A stretch of 64,000 bases of DNA from Cercophora sp. LCS_1. Lineage: Eukaryota > Ascomycota > Sordariomycetes > Sordariales > Lasiosphaeriaceae. The position numbers were made by a program, and so were the translations under genes. Location of the stretch: contig JAPZLL010000027.1 of NCBI GenBank assembly GCA_036250225.1, positions 62,001 to 126,000 of the forward strand, written 5' to 3'. Below, one piece after another: positions 36,628 to 48,495 of the stretch. The stretch's first letter is position 1, and the number at the start of each line of letters is the position of its first letter. Under the pieces are notes generated by a model. The model saw nothing but the letters and a program-made list of their open reading frames with translations, did no database searches and was not told the DNA's origin.

Positions 36628-37679
36628 TCATAATGATTCCCCAGCCCAAGACACCCGCTTCATCTCCAGCCATTCCCCCTTCTCAACCCATCTTTCCTCG
36701 AGCCACTTCGCCAACCCCTCATCATCATGTGGCAGATCCTCAATGAGAAATCTCCGGGCGTGGACGTGGAAGCGATAGCCCTTTCCGCCGTTATGGCTGC
36801 CCTGACTCAAGTTGGGCGTTGATAGAGTCTCCCAGAAGCTCGGTACTCCGAGAAACTTGGCCCCACGCTGGTAGGCGATCGTCATATCGTACACAGCCTT
36901 CACATGTGGTGCCTTACGCAGATGCTGGACAGTGGTGACGAAGCCCTTGGTCCTTGGATACAGCAAATGTTGAGGTTGCGGTCGATTGTTCGCCTCACAC
37001 CACCTCTGGGACTCATCATACTTCTTTTGCGTAAAGCGGGTGGCCTCGGAGAAGGAAATGAGCCCTGTCGACGGAAGTAAGTAAATATAGGCTTTTGCTT
37101 CCGAGTAAGTGCTACGGCACGACAGAGCGCCACCGATAGCATAAGGTGGTGCCAAGTGAATAGGTAGTGAGAGGATGACTTACATGTCGGCCACTTCCGG
37201 TCTGTGATACCCGCAAAGACTCGCTCCAGCTCGAGCTTGTCCTTGGCCCAGTTACGGCTGACCAGCGGCATTCCCATAGCCCATAGCCCCCATCCCAGAA
37301 AGGGGACGACGCGGAGCTGGATCTTGGCGAACCAGCGGCACCGCCCGAGCATCCCGGCACGGATGGCTAGCTTCTGGATCATGTAAAAGTCGCTCCAGCC
37401 AACATGGTTGGCCACAACAACGGCGCTTTCACCAGGGATAAGGGTGTCGCCTGATGTTGTGATGACAGCCCCGTTGTAGGACTCAAAGATGTGTTGGATC
37501 CAACGCCAAACCCCCGAAGCAATTTGTGATGATAGGTTGTAGACAGCATCGGGGAAGAGGAACTTGAATGGGAGCAACAGGGAAAGCAACAGGTCGGCGA
37601 AGAGCAAATATGCAAGCCAGGGGGCAACGATGGCGACGCCCCGGAGCTGGGTCAGTAACGACCGGAGAAGCCTGGCCAT
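36628..37679 (-). CDS. LPLAT-family acyltransferase (lysophosphatidic-acid-acyltransferase-like)
   Basis: Exons 37679-37184 and 37064-36628 encode 310 residues; the 119-nt intron has GTAAGT and CAG ends. The N-terminus (MARLLRSLLTQLRGVAIVAP) is the first of two or so membrane segments. Motif I, NHVGWSDFYM, supplies the HX4D catalytic pair. Motif III reads FSEATRFT where most relatives have EGTR. The region HLLYPRTKGFVTTVQHL is the substrate-binding motif that follows. This architecture matches the AGPAT3/5-, CST26-like branch, which acylates lysophospholipids in the ER or lipid droplets. Acyl donor and acceptor are not readable. The ATG at 37679 is the first in frame. Divergent from the bZIP gene across 2.8 kb. 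Confidence 0.9.
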
Positions 37680-40472
37680 TGGTAGGGTTCGTTGTGTGGC
37701 GTAAGAGGCACACAAGAGCACGGCCCGGCAGCACTCCCCAACGACAAAGCGGCCAGTACCGGGCGCCCGGGAGCGGCGGACGACGGCCCGACTAGAGGTT
37801 AATAACCGGGGTGAGAGGACGCCCGGCCGGTCGAAGTTCCGGTGGTTCGATCTGCTTGGTCGCTGGGAGAGATAGGATTCAAGATGCCAAGCAGTATTCG
37901 TAATAATGGGCGGCTAATAGTGACAACAAGGTGCGTGTAGCGACAATTCGACAATGCCGTGCGAGGAAGAGATGTTGGATGTTGGTGAAGGGTTCTTGCC
38001 CTCTCTGCTGTTGGGTTGCGCACGGAAGCAGAGGTGGTCCGGAATCACTGGCTGCTCCCCCCCGCTTCCACGTTTCAACGCTTGGAAGTCGACACTTTGG
38101 TTCATGCGTGACACCGCTGCTCCGCTCGAGCATTCTCTAAGCGCTCTCGCCGACCTCTAGAATTTAAGTTCCAAATTCATCGGGCCCGTTCTGCTGGGGC
38201 GGATGACGTACGGGGCCCCCGATGGGATGTAGCTTGGCACCAAAAAGGATGTCAAATCATGGAGTTGCGCGTAGGCCTGGACAGGTCCGCCTAGACTAGG
38301 GCCTGGGCTTTGGGGTTTGCGATCGGCAGATTCCAATTCAGATCCCGATCACGGTAACAACCCTGAGTGGACAAGGGAATCATCAATGGGTAGGAAGCGG
38401 GGTGAGCGAAATACTTCGTCCGGCGCATTGTGAAGTCCGATATCCGCATCATTCTGCCTCGCCGTGGCGTTCGGCGCGTTGAGGCAGGTCGCGAGGCCAT
38501 GGATGTCATTGGGTGTCTTGTGTTGCTTGTGTTGTGGAACCCGGTGATGGATGAGAGGGCAGCTCCTCGGCGCCGCCGCGATCAAGGCTGGCTAAAAACC
38601 CCTTTGCGGGGTATCCCGCCCTCGCTGCGGGGGTGGCTCCTTCTAGTTGACTCTCCGCAGCGGATCGGGTCGCTGAATGCCCTGTGTGTTGGTGGTTCAC
38701 AGTGCACGAACACCACAGGACCTGGCGGCTGCATATGCTAGGGGAACGAGCTGGCTCCTTCGTCAACCACGGTTCAACATTTGATCGTTCTCAGGAATCT
38801 TGTACAAGGTACGGAGAGCAGACGGTCAATGCCTGTTGAGTCCCCCTTTCTTCCCCACAGGAGAGAATCTCTAATCCTTTTCCAAGACTGGATGAACCTG
38901 GTTGCCAACACCCCGCACGAACATAACCTACCATGGGGTTTGGTGTTCTTGTTCAGCCCTACGGACAGAATAACAAATACTTCCTAGCCAATTGGCACCC
39001 ATCCCCTGAAAGCATTGCAAGTGGCTTGCACTTGTCCGTGGCCCAGCGCTCTGCGCTCCCGTGCGCCGTGATCAATGATCGCCGCAGGTCGCCGGTTCGC
39101 TTCCTTTCGGGAATCCATCGCCCACGCACGCATCTCGCTTCCCCGGCTCGGCCTGGCTTCCCTTGCCAGAGCAGCGCTGACTAAGTTGGCAGCGGTGTGT
39201 AAGCTCAAATCATGAATTGGAATTCATCACTGCTCAACGGGCCATAGATGCGCGGTTGGAAAGCTGCGCGCGATGGGCATGGGATCAAAGAGGAAGCCAA
39301 GGGCTCAAGCCTCACGGGAACAACTTCATAAGAAGCTCTGGCTCGCTTCCCGCTCCGATTTGATTTCGACTGGAATCCATCAGTATCTTCCGCCTCGTTG
39401 CAGCGGCACAGCGCACCGAAGCGTCTCTTATCGCATCCAGCTCTAAGCTCTCGCTCTCAGCTCGTTCCCAGCTCACCCGGGGCCTTGGACTCAACACACC
39501 AGAACTCTACGCGGATCCACGCCGGGTTTTCACCGGACACACCCAGCACATCATCTCAACCTTGCGAAGCAAGCACTCAGCTCTCACGTGAGCTCGGTCG
39601 GAATCGGCAATCTCGACGGCCACACATCAACCTTCACAGCACCGACAGGAGCCAGGGGGACCCTCGACTGCCACTTCGTGCCGTCCCGAACGTTGGGGTC
39701 CGCTGTGTTTAGACGCCCAGTGTGAGGGCCGCGGCCGAGATCTCCCATTTCAAATCATTTCTGGCCACGCCCTTGGTCCTGATTTGTGTCAAACGCCTTC
39801 CAAACCAAGGCTTCCCGATCGTTCGGGCCCCGTTGCTCACCACTGCACGCAATCGGCCGGCAGTCCAGCTCATTCGTCTCGTCAACCCCTCCGTGGGTGC
39901 CGAAAGCCCCTGGCATCTCAGACACCACACGCTCGCAACCGTTTCAGCTTTCTCCAACAAGACGCCTCCCCTTCATGCTGGCCGCACCCCGCCAGTGCCA
40001 AGCCGCCAATCCCACGACAGCGCCTGCCTGGCCGCAGCCCAGCCGTCACTGGAAGCACCCCATCCGTTGCTAGTCTCGCAGGCCCCTCTACACCTCTGGG
40101 ACCGGAGACCGCGAGGAGCGTCGCTCTGAATCCAGAGCCGGGAATCATCATCTCCAGGTATGCCTGCGGTCTGCCTCTCTTTCTCTAATTCATGACCGTT
40201 CATCCCGTGTGTGGCCTCGCCTCGCTCCCACAGCCGCCCGCCTTTTGGAATTCCCCCAGAGCCTATTTCAAGAAAACGGGCCCCCCGTGGCCCGCCCCTA
40301 CCCCCGAACCCCCATCCCCAGCTTCCATATTGCTCTCCTCGAAGGCTAGGCAACCCATCTATAGTTGTCGATACACGTTTGTCCCCCCTCGAGGGATGCT
40401 TCTTTGCATCCATCGACTTGTTCTCCCAACTATTTTGCCACCATAACCAAAGTGCAGGTATTTGTCGCAAAC
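37680..40472. promoter_or_regulatory. Divergent upstream region (acyltransferase and bZIP)
   Basis: About 2.8 kb with no recognised protein. GC-rich inverted repeats occur near 38597-38635. The last 500 bp, pyrimidine-rich, are likely the bZIP leader. Confidence 0.4.
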
Positions 40473-42385
40473 ATGGCCGCTGACATAGGAACACTAGCCG
40501 CCGCCGCTTACCCCTCCCCGCCGAACTACTCCTCCCCTCCGCATCAGTCGTCCTACGATAGGGCAGCCATGTCGTCGTCGTTGTCACCGAACCCAGCTTC
40601 ACAGTCCAGCTACAGCGGTGGGTCGCCGGCGCCGGCGGCCCAGGACAAGAGCCCCTTGTCCTCGCTCAATCTCAACTTCCTCAAAACCTTGACGGAAAAG
40701 AGGACAACCAGAGGTACGCAAGCTCACCGCATCCATCATGTGCTTATGCTGACCCGAACTCGCGCAGATGGGCAACCGCCAAAGCGCCGTGGACCGAAGC
40801 CAGACAGCAAGCCAGCGTTGACAAGACGACAAGAGTTAAATCGACAGGCCCAGCGGTAAGTTTGATACACATGCTACCTATCCCGCTGTGTCATGTCACG
40901 CAGTTTTCTGCAGCATGCTGATCATGTGCTGCTCAGGACACACCGAGAGCGCAAAGAACTCTACATCAAAGCTCTCGAGGACGAGGTACTCCGCCTGAAA
41001 GAGGTTTACAGCAATGTCTCGCAGGACAAGGAGAAGCTCGTTGAGGAGAATCGGCAGCTCAAGGCTCTTTTGACTCAGGGTGGCGGGTTGGGTGGTGGGC
41101 TAGGCAACATGGGAAGCAGCTTGCTTGACGACTCGATGAGCAACCCCAGCGTGGGCTATGCGTCGAGCGCAAGCGTCACAGGCAGCTATGCGCCGGCGCC
41201 GAGCAGTAACACGAGCGCTTTCACACCTCCACTGTCGGCTACCAATATGGTGCCACCGCACAGCCGAGGGACTGGAAGCGCGCCGTCACCGCACGCGTCG
41301 TCGCATCAGCACAGCGGACCGCATAGCCACCACCATCACCAACACTCTGGGCAAGGGCAGCATTTGGGAAGCGGAGGCAGCAGTGCTGGAGGCCAGGCCG
41401 TGGCTAATCCCAGCGTGGATTATGATCAGGCTGGCATTGATTTCGTGTTAACGTACGACCACCCCTCACAGGCTTACATCCCGCACCCTCCCCACCACCC
41501 CGGGCAATAAGGCTCGGGACGGCGGATGACGTCCTCTCGGCTCGCGATCGCCCTCCCGCCCTGGCAGCTTCGCCCACCTCTCTCTCCGTTCATTCAACCT
41601 GTCCTGTGTGCCAACTCCCCCGGCGCAAAGACTTTCCGATCGAGGGCGTGGATGATGAAAGGCGGAGGGAGAGCGCGTGCGAAGAAAACTACAAACGGGA
41701 GGAGCCATCCGAGCCGTGAGGCTTGACGGGGTGGGAGGAGGGTGTCGTCAGCGTTCCTCTTTTGAGGAGATCACAGTGAGAAACAGAATAAGGACCCCTG
41801 CTAACAATAGCGCCCTTCCCATTGGGAATGGCGCGTGATAAACAGACTCGAGAAACCATGCATGGATCATATGCCTTGGCTACTGGAGCGCGGCACCGAA
41901 GTGGGCGGCGGTGAGCCATGTGGGCATGCCCTCATGGCCTCATGTCCACCCGAACCGTTCCCAGAGCTGACGCCCGACATACCATTTGGATACAGCAACG
42001 TACGGGCAACCGGAAATACGAGCGGTGGTGGGGGTGCCGTTGAAACGGGCCAAAGAACGTGGGAACTGAGCAAAGGTGACCTGGCTACCCTCCTCGACCT
42101 CAGCAAGCGGTTGAACCTAGATGGCGAAATCACACCCGTCATGGCATGGGGCATGATCCTCGCCCATCCCAGGCTTGGGGAGTTGTCGGAGGAAGATATT
42201 TCAAGAATGGCCGAGGAGCTATCGGGCAAAGTTAGATGCTACGGGTAAGTTCTATCATACTCTCTTCCCTGTGGCTCCTGTGCTGACCGAGGAAAAGGTT
42301 TGGCGCCGTTATGGAGGAGTTTGAGGTGCGTGATGCACTGGAAAACGTTTTGTCGATGAAGCCTGAGTTCGGGATGGTGTACTGA
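40473..42385 (+). CDS. bZIP transcription factor (AP-1/Yap-like) with Cys motif
   Basis: Exons 40473-40713, 40768-40855, 40937-41452, 41846-42244 and 42298-42385 give 443 residues, all in phase. A Ser/Pro-rich N-terminus leads to the basic region RRQELNRQAQRTHRERK and a zipper (LEDEVLRLKEVY, KLVEENRQLKALL). A Gly/Ser/His-rich linker with a His run follows. The C-terminal domain KPCMDHMPWLLERGTE, CGHALMASCPPEP and WELSKGDLATLLDLSKRLNL resembles the Cys-containing C-terminus of fungal Yap-type factors, where it can sense redox state; that role is inference here. The fourth intron (41453-41845, 393 nt) is unusually long. If retained, it gives an early stop at 41508 and a shorter protein without the Cys domain. 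The specific orthologue is not assigned. Confidence 0.88.
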
Positions 42386-43115
42386 ATGTTGGCTTGTTTC
42401 TCCTTCTCACTTTGTATCCGGTTGGGGTTCATCTTTCTTGCAAAATCCTACTTTGGAGGATTAACTTTCTTTCCTTTGCTCACTCCAAACGCTTCGTTGG
42501 ACACTGTGTTGCAAGGCAAGGGATGGGAGAAAAGCCCAGAGGTGATTGGATTGTGATATGGGAGGTTTTTGTCGGTGTATAGAAGGATAAAGATACCTCT
42601 TGTGTTTTGTGATGCTGAAAGACCTGTCAACTGCTTGTGACGTGCTTTCACAAATTATGTGCTGGGTTGTCCGGATTTGGGTTGTTGAATGAAAGCCGAT
42701 GTGGGCGCTGGGGACGAGTTCTTGGCTACATCCTCGGAGGCCAGGCACAAAAACTGAAAATTTTGAGTAGCCAACAACCAGCAAAAAAGCCATTCAGTGT
42801 TTTTTTTTTCCCTTTTTTTTTCCAATCCCATTTGCTGGTTATCTTAATCTTGGATTACAGGTTACAACTTGTCGATCAGGGACGCTGAGGCTGTCTCCTT
42901 TTTTGTCATCCAATTGCTTGGCAGCTGCCCTTCAGCGCCCCACATCACACAACAACCCCACCAGCCGAATTTCGAACTTTTTGTGTGCAGCTGGTCCGGC
43001 ACAGGCGAACCCCTCCACAAACCACCGCCACCCAACGACACCCGGCGCAGTACACCTGGGACGCATACAACATCACGACTACACCCCGAAAGTTTTTATA
43101 CCTGCAGAAATAATC
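42386..43115. promoter_or_regulatory. eIF3d promoter and leader, bZIP 3' flank
   Basis: 730 bp between tandem plus-strand genes, T-rich around 42795-42825. No other feature. Confidence 0.45.
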
Positions 43116-45010
43116 ATGGCGAACTCGGGGACCTCGTCCCTGGTTGACCTGATCGACGCCTTGCCCGATCTTGGTCAGACCTGGGGCCCTCCGATTACCA
43201 CCGAGACTACCCTCAATGGTGTCCCATACGCCCCCTACTCCAAGGGCGACAAGCTCGGGCGCATGGCCGACTGGACCTCCGACTCCAAGGATGGCCGGGA
43301 TGGACGCGGTGGAAGGCAACAATACAACCGCAACTTCCGCGGTGAGTTCGCAACTGCTTTCCCGCTGCGCTCAACTCCAAGCGCCGTGTGTATGGCTTGG
43401 CACTTGTCGCTAACTTTTGCCTGGCAGATCAACAGGTCTATGGCGCGGGAACTACTACCCTCTTCGCCGCCCCTGTCGCCGAGGACGAGTCTTCTTTCTC
43501 AGTTGTGTCAAACGTCAGAGATTCAGGCAAGACTCGCTTTGGGCGAGGTGCCGTCTTCACAAGAGGGCGGGGGCAGCGCGGCGGTCGCGGCGACTCCCGT
43601 GGTGGGCGTCAACAGTTCCAGAGGGCTGGGGGCCGTGGCGGCGCACAATATGGCGGCGGTTACAGCGACCGCGGTGGCAGGCCAAACCAGGGCCAGCGTG
43701 GCCGCAGGTTTGGCTGGAAGGACTACGACAAGCCGACGCGCAACAGGGATGCTTCGATCAACATCAAGGCTGACTGGAAGCTTCTTGAGGAGATTGACTT
43801 CAACCGTCTGGGCAAGTTGAATCTTGAGACTGACGAGGGCGATGATGTCGACAGCTATGGCTTCCTCAACTACTACGATCGCAGCTACGACAAGCAGCCC
43901 GTCAAGTCGGCGGAGCGGAAGCTCACTGCCCTCGACCGCGCCGCTTACAACGTCACGACCTCTTCGGACCCCGTTATTCAAGAGCTCGCCGAGAAAGACG
44001 AGGCCATCATTTTCGCCACCGACAGCATTCTCTCGATGCTCATGTGCGCCACCCGCTCAGTCTACTCATGGGATATTGTCATCGTTCGCCAGGGCAACAA
44101 GATTTTCCTCGACAAGCGCGACAACGCGGCGCTTGATATGGTCACAGTCAACGAGAATGCCGCCGATGCACCGCTCGAAGCTTCCGAGGGCTCCAAGGAC
44201 GGCATCAACCAGCCGGCAGCACTGGCGGAGGAGGCGACATACATCAACCACAACTTTGCAAACCAGGTCGTCCTGGAGAGCAGCAGCCAAAAGGTGGAGA
44301 TGGCGCACGAGAACCCCTTCTACAATGCTGCAGAGGAGACTGCGCCGCCCGCGTCCAAGGCGTACAAGTACCGACGATTCGATCTCTCGACTAGCGATGA
44401 GGATCCTACGTATTTGATTGTGCGCACAGAGTTGGACGCTGTTCAGAAGAATGCGATCAGCGGCGAGGACCAGTTTGTTACGGTCCACGCGCTCAACGAG
44501 TTTGACAGCAAGGCCCAAGGCAGCGGTGGTGCCCTTGACTGGCGCACCAAGCTTGTTTCTCAGCGTGGTGCCGTTGTTGCTACCGAGATGAAGAACAACA
44601 GCTGCAAGCTTGCCAGGTGGACAGTCCAGAGCATCTTGGCCAAGGCTGATGTCATGAAGCTCGGGTACGTATCCCTTTTTTGCACCATCCCCCCTTGAAC
44701 TGGCTAACGAGTTTACAATAGTTTCGTGTCTCGCGTCAACCCCAAGAGCAATGATAAGCATGTCATTCTTGGCGTCATAGGATGGAAGCCCAAGGACTTT
44801 GCCAACCAGATGAACCTGCAGCTGTCCAACGGCTGGGGCATCGTTCGAACAATTGCCGACATGTGCTTGAAGCGCCAGGATGGCAAGTTTGTCCTCGTTA
44901 AGGACCCCAACAAGAGCATCCTCCGTTTGTACGAGGTGCCAGCTGGCAGCCTCGATGAGGATGATGAGGTGCCCGAGATCGTTGAGGAGGAGGCTGAGGC
45001 CGAGGAGTAA
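43116..45010 (+). CDS. eIF3d: Eukaryotic translation initiation factor 3 subunit D
   Basis: Exons 43116-43341, 43428-44664 and 44722-45010 encode 583 residues. The N-terminus (LPDLGQTWGPP, YAPYSKGDKLGRMADW) and the long core (WKLLEEIDFNRLGKLNL, YGFLNYYDRSYDKQPVK, ATDSILSMLMCATRSVYSWD, VHALNEFDSKAQGSGGALDW) are diagnostic of eIF3d/Moe1. An RGG-rich segment (about 105-160) could bind RNA. The core folds into the cap-binding domain described for mammalian eIF3d. The acidic C-terminal tail (DEDDEVPEIVEEEAEAEE) is typical. In filamentous fungi eIF3 is usually a full multi-subunit complex, and eIF3d supports initiation on subsets of mRNA. Confidence 0.97.
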
Positions 45011-45494
45011 GCGGTTTGGGAATATGGAGGGCAAAAAGCGGTTTCTAGTATCTGGCTCTGTGTATCAAAACAGGATGGCAGTCATGAGCGTTACGGGTAG
45101 ATGATATCTGGGCTCTCGAGTCCAACTCCAGGAAGCAAAAAAAAATCTTTGACAAGGCCCGATCCTGAAACTTTCAAGTGATGTCATGTGCACCTGCAGT
45201 AGCTCATAAGGTGGTTCTTGTCATTCTTTCGGAAGGAACATTAGATAAAGCAAGCACCAGCCATTCCCTACAGTTACCCGCTTTTTTTGCAACCCAGTGA
45301 TGTCGCCGGTGAGGCCCTCAAAGGATATAAATCCCCCACGTGACTTCGTGAGGGGCAACTTTCCTTTCTCGCATCCCACATCCATTCAGTCGCGTCGACG
45401 CGTCACCACCCACCACTCTACTTCCCTTCAAACCCTTGGACGAGAGCCCACCCCCACACCAACCCGCCTGAGTGCGTGCGTGTGGCCATTCACA
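45011..45494. promoter_or_regulatory. PSO2 promoter region with TATA-like element
   Basis: A GGATATAAATC element near 45324-45334 sits 160 bp before the chosen PSO2 start. An upstream in-frame ATG at 45300 lies before this TATA-like element and is therefore less likely to be the start. Confidence 0.5.
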
Positions 45495-48206
45495 ATGGCG
45501 CCCTCGAAAACGAACAAGCCAAAGACACCCCGCCGCACCAGTGTCAAATCCCAGCCAACCAAGACACCCTTCTCCAAAGTCAAAGCTCGGCCCAACCACA
45601 AGATCACCGAGTTTTTCCGCAAGACGGCGGAGGACGACCTCTTTATGGGAGATGGCGCTCCTTCCGTCCCGATTGACAATGACGACGATGAGGCGGACGA
45701 CCTGTTTGGTTCCAGCGACGAAGACGAAGTTGGTAGCAACAAGGCGGGCGGGGCGGCCGGCGACAAGGCGGCAAGCAACAACGATGCCGGCGAGGACGAG
45801 AAGAGCCCCGCGACAAAGGGCAAGGCGGCGATGAAGAAAAAGGCTGCGCCGATTGCAAAGCCCGTGAAGAAGAGGACAGTGGGGGGGTTCTTGGTCGATT
45901 CGTCCGACGAGGATGATGACGATGACGATGACGATGTTGACAACGATGTTGACAACGATGATGCCGAGCCAAAGGCGAAACGGGCGAAGAGGGTGAGAGC
46001 GAATTCTGATGATAGTGAAAATGAGGAGGGGATAGATGTGCTCACCAACGATACGCGATTTCCTAGGACTCTTCCGCTGCTTAGGCAGGAAACGTCCGGG
46101 AGTGGAGGCGTCGTCGGCCCCGATGCTGATTCCGATGCTGATGCCTATGCTGCTGCACCGAAAGAGAAACGGAATACCGGTGGCCAATTGCCTTTTGGAG
46201 GAGACGGAATGGTGGATGACCAGTTCGAGGGATATCAGGACCTTACGGACGCGGATTTTGACCAGATTGGCGAGGGGCAGTGGGGGGAGGAGTTTAGAGA
46301 GATGAGGTACATGCAAGAGCAGGCGCAGCTTGAAGCGCAAGAGGCGGGCGTTGCCAACCCAGATCGGGTCGATGTGATGGAGGAGTGCTGTCCGATTTGC
46401 AACGCGAGTCTTGCTGGCGTCACGGAGCAACAAGCCACGGCACATGTGAATGGGTGTCTCGACGGTACACCGATCCCGCTGCCGGAGCCGCCTGATGGTG
46501 CGCTTACGAAAACTGGTGACGAGAGTGTTGTTGATGGTGCTGAGGTGGGTAAGCGGTTCGCAAAGGCAGCGGTGCCGCGACCTGGGCAGACCAATCCGAT
46601 CAGTCTTGGGGATGATGCAACGGCGGTGGCTTCTGGCTCGTCCAAGTCTGCGTTCACGAAGTTGATGAGCAGTCACGCCGAGGACGCCGCGTGGGCGACG
46701 GCTGCGGCTGCGGAGACGGCGTCTCGTGGGATGCCTGCTTATAAGAGGACATGTCCCTTTTACAAGATCATGCCAGGTTTCTTCATCTGCGTGGATGCCT
46801 TTCGCTATGGTGCCGTCGAAGGGTGCAACGCTTATTTTCTGAGTCATTTCCACAGCGATCACTACATAGGCCTCACGGCGAACTGGACCCACGGACTGAT
46901 ATATTGCAGCAGGGTCACTGGGTCGTTGGTCAAGTCTCAACTCAGAACAGCAGCAAAATACGTGGTCGAGCTCGAATTCGACATGAAAGTAACCATACCT
47001 GGGACGCAAGGGGTTCAGGTCACTATGATACCGGCGAACCACTGCCCCGGCAGCTCTTTGTTCTTGTTCGAGAAGCCTCTCGGCCCTAAACGAAGACAGC
47101 GAATCCTTCATTGCGGCGACTTTCGCGCCTGTCCGGCCCACGTTGCTCACCCAGAGCTCCGCCCTGAAACGATTGACGCCATCTCTGGGAAGACCAGCCA
47201 GCATAAGATCGACGTCTGTTATCTCGACACGACGTATCTCAACCCTCGGTACTCTTTCCCACCCCAAGACGACGTCATCCGTTCCTGCGCAGGGCTTTGT
47301 GCCAATCTCAACAATAGTCTTGCTAGAGACGACGAATCTGTCTGGAACAGCCTCCTCCGCCGTCGAGAGGGTGGAGCTCCCCCAGGTGTCGACGGCGTCA
47401 CCAAATTCTTCAAGCCCGAGAAGCCATCGCCCCAGGTTTCACCCGTTGGTCCTGTTCCTTCCGGTTCCTCAAACGCCTTTACGGCCATCCAAAATGGCTC
47501 TCCCAATCGAAACCGACTCCTTGTTGTTTGCGGCACCTACAGTATCGGCAAAGAACGCATATGCATCGCCATCGCCCAGGCACTTCGCACAAAGATCTTT
47601 GCATCACCCTCCAAGATCAAAATCTGCAAACAACTCGACGACCCGGAGCTTTCAGCTCTTCTGACCTCGGACCCACATGAGGCCCAGGTACACATGCAAA
47701 TGCTCATGGAGATCCGAGCAGATACCCTAGCTGAATATCTAGAGATCCACAACCGCCATTTCAGCCGTATTGTCGGTTTCCGGCCTTCGGGGTGGAATTT
47801 TCGGCCTTCAGGAAATACCGCTGGTGCCAACGTCCCGCCGAGTAGCGTACCATCGACGCAGATATTGCATGGTCCGGGGTGGCGCACGAGGTTTCAAGTC
47901 AATGATCTAGTGCCTCAACGGGGGAGTCATAAGGGGTCCATGTGCTTTGGCGTGCCGTACAGCGAGCACAGCAGTTTCCGCGAATTGGCCATGTTCTTGA
48001 TGGCGTTGAGGATCGAGAAGGTGGTGCCGACAGTCAACGTAGGGAGTGAACAGAGCCGGAAGAGGATGAAGGGATGGACTGATCGGTGGCTGGCCGAGCG
48101 AAGACGGGGCGGGCTGGTGAGGGTCACGGAAGGAGATGAGGAAGCCGAAAGCAAGGAGGGGCTATGGGATGGGAAAGATGGAAAGGGCGGGGGCGTTTAT
48201 TGGTAG
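45495..48206 (+). CDS. pso2: DNA interstrand-crosslink repair nuclease PSO2/SNM1
   Basis: A single exon of 903 codons. The N-terminus has a PCNA-interacting-like peptide (KITEFFRK, about 36-43) and acidic, Lys-rich disordered regions with a GAT/GAC-rich stretch. A UBZ4-type zinc finger (CCPICNASL...HVNGC, from about 298) would bind ubiquitin. The metallo-beta-lactamase domain begins near 420, with the metal motif SHFHSDHY at 450-457, IPANHCPGSS and HCGDFRACP. The beta-CASP/DRMBL C-terminus has CGTYSIGKERICIAIA and VPYSEHSSF. PSO2 is a 5' exonuclease acting on cross-linked DNA ends, in the nucleus. The start at 45495 (CACAATGGC) is preferred over the in-frame ATG at 45300. It is convergent with lsm2. 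Confidence 0.96.
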   Translation: MAPSKTNKPKTPRRTSVKSQPTKTPFSKVKARPNHKITEFFRKTAEDDLFMGDGAPSVPIDNDDDEADDLFGSSDEDEVGSNKAGGAAGDKAASNNDAGEDEKSPATKGKAAMKKKAAPIAKPVKKRTVGGFLVDSSDEDDDDDDDDVDNDVDNDDAEPKAKRAKRVRANSDDSENEEGIDVLTNDTRFPRTLPLLRQETSGSGGVVGPDADSDADAYAAAPKEKRNTGGQLPFGGDGMVDDQFEGYQDLTDADFDQIGEGQWGEEFREMRYMQEQAQLEAQEAGVANPDRVDVMEECCPICNASLAGVTEQQATAHVNGCLDGTPIPLPEPPDGALTKTGDESVVDGAEVGKRFAKAAVPRPGQTNPISLGDDATAVASGSSKSAFTKLMSSHAEDAAWATAAAAETASRGMPAYKRTCPFYKIMPGFFICVDAFRYGAVEGCNAYFLSHFHSDHYIGLTANWTHGLIYCSRVTGSLVKSQLRTAAKYVVELEFDMKVTIPGTQGVQVTMIPANHCPGSSLFLFEKPLGPKRRQRILHCGDFRACPAHVAHPELRPETIDAISGKTSQHKIDVCYLDTTYLNPRYSFPPQDDVIRSCAGLCANLNNSLARDDESVWNSLLRRREGGAPPGVDGVTKFFKPEKPSPQVSPVGPVPSGSSNAFTAIQNGSPNRNRLLVVCGTYSIGKERICIAIAQALRTKIFASPSKIKICKQLDDPELSALLTSDPHEAQVHMQMLMEIRADTLAEYLEIHNRHFSRIVGFRPSGWNFRPSGNTAGANVPPSSVPSTQILHGPGWRTRFQVNDLVPQRGSHKGSMCFGVPYSEHSSFRELAMFLMALRIEKVVPTVNVGSEQSRKRMKGWTDRWLAERRRGGLVRVTEGDEEAESKEGLWDGKDGKGGGVYW

Positions 48207-48495
48207 ATTTGTCGGTCTAGCATTGTATCTATTCACGGCGTCTGGTTGGCACTATGGATAGATGGGGAACGACATGGGTAATGATGAGTCAGGTATCTCA
48301 TGCCCCATTGGGCTTTCATCGCATATTCGCCATCCTAAAGGCCCATGCTGCCGTGTGATCTTCTGTTCTGTCAGAGGTGACCTCTCCTCCCTTTGGTCTC
48401 TTCCCATCGTCCCTGCCCGTCCTCTCGCCAGGCAGGACAAACCTTCATCATCACCAATGCAACCACCAACCAAGCATCATCCACAGACAGACACT

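Noticed and set aside
38597..38635. GC-rich inverted repeats as a terminator or CRISPR-like unit
   Set aside because: Only one or two short hairpins, no regular spacing, and a eukaryotic context.
44066..45034. 322-codon minus-strand frame opposite eIF3d
   Set aside because: Mirror of the conserved eIF3d core; no independent motif.
45300..45494. Upstream in-frame ATG of pso2 as the start
   Set aside because: A TATA-like element lies downstream of it, and the added residues are low-complexity. The ATG at 45495 has the better context.
45318..47267. 649-codon minus-strand frame opposite pso2
   Set aside because: An antisense frame of the highly biased coding sequence; the plus frame carries all the nuclease motifs.
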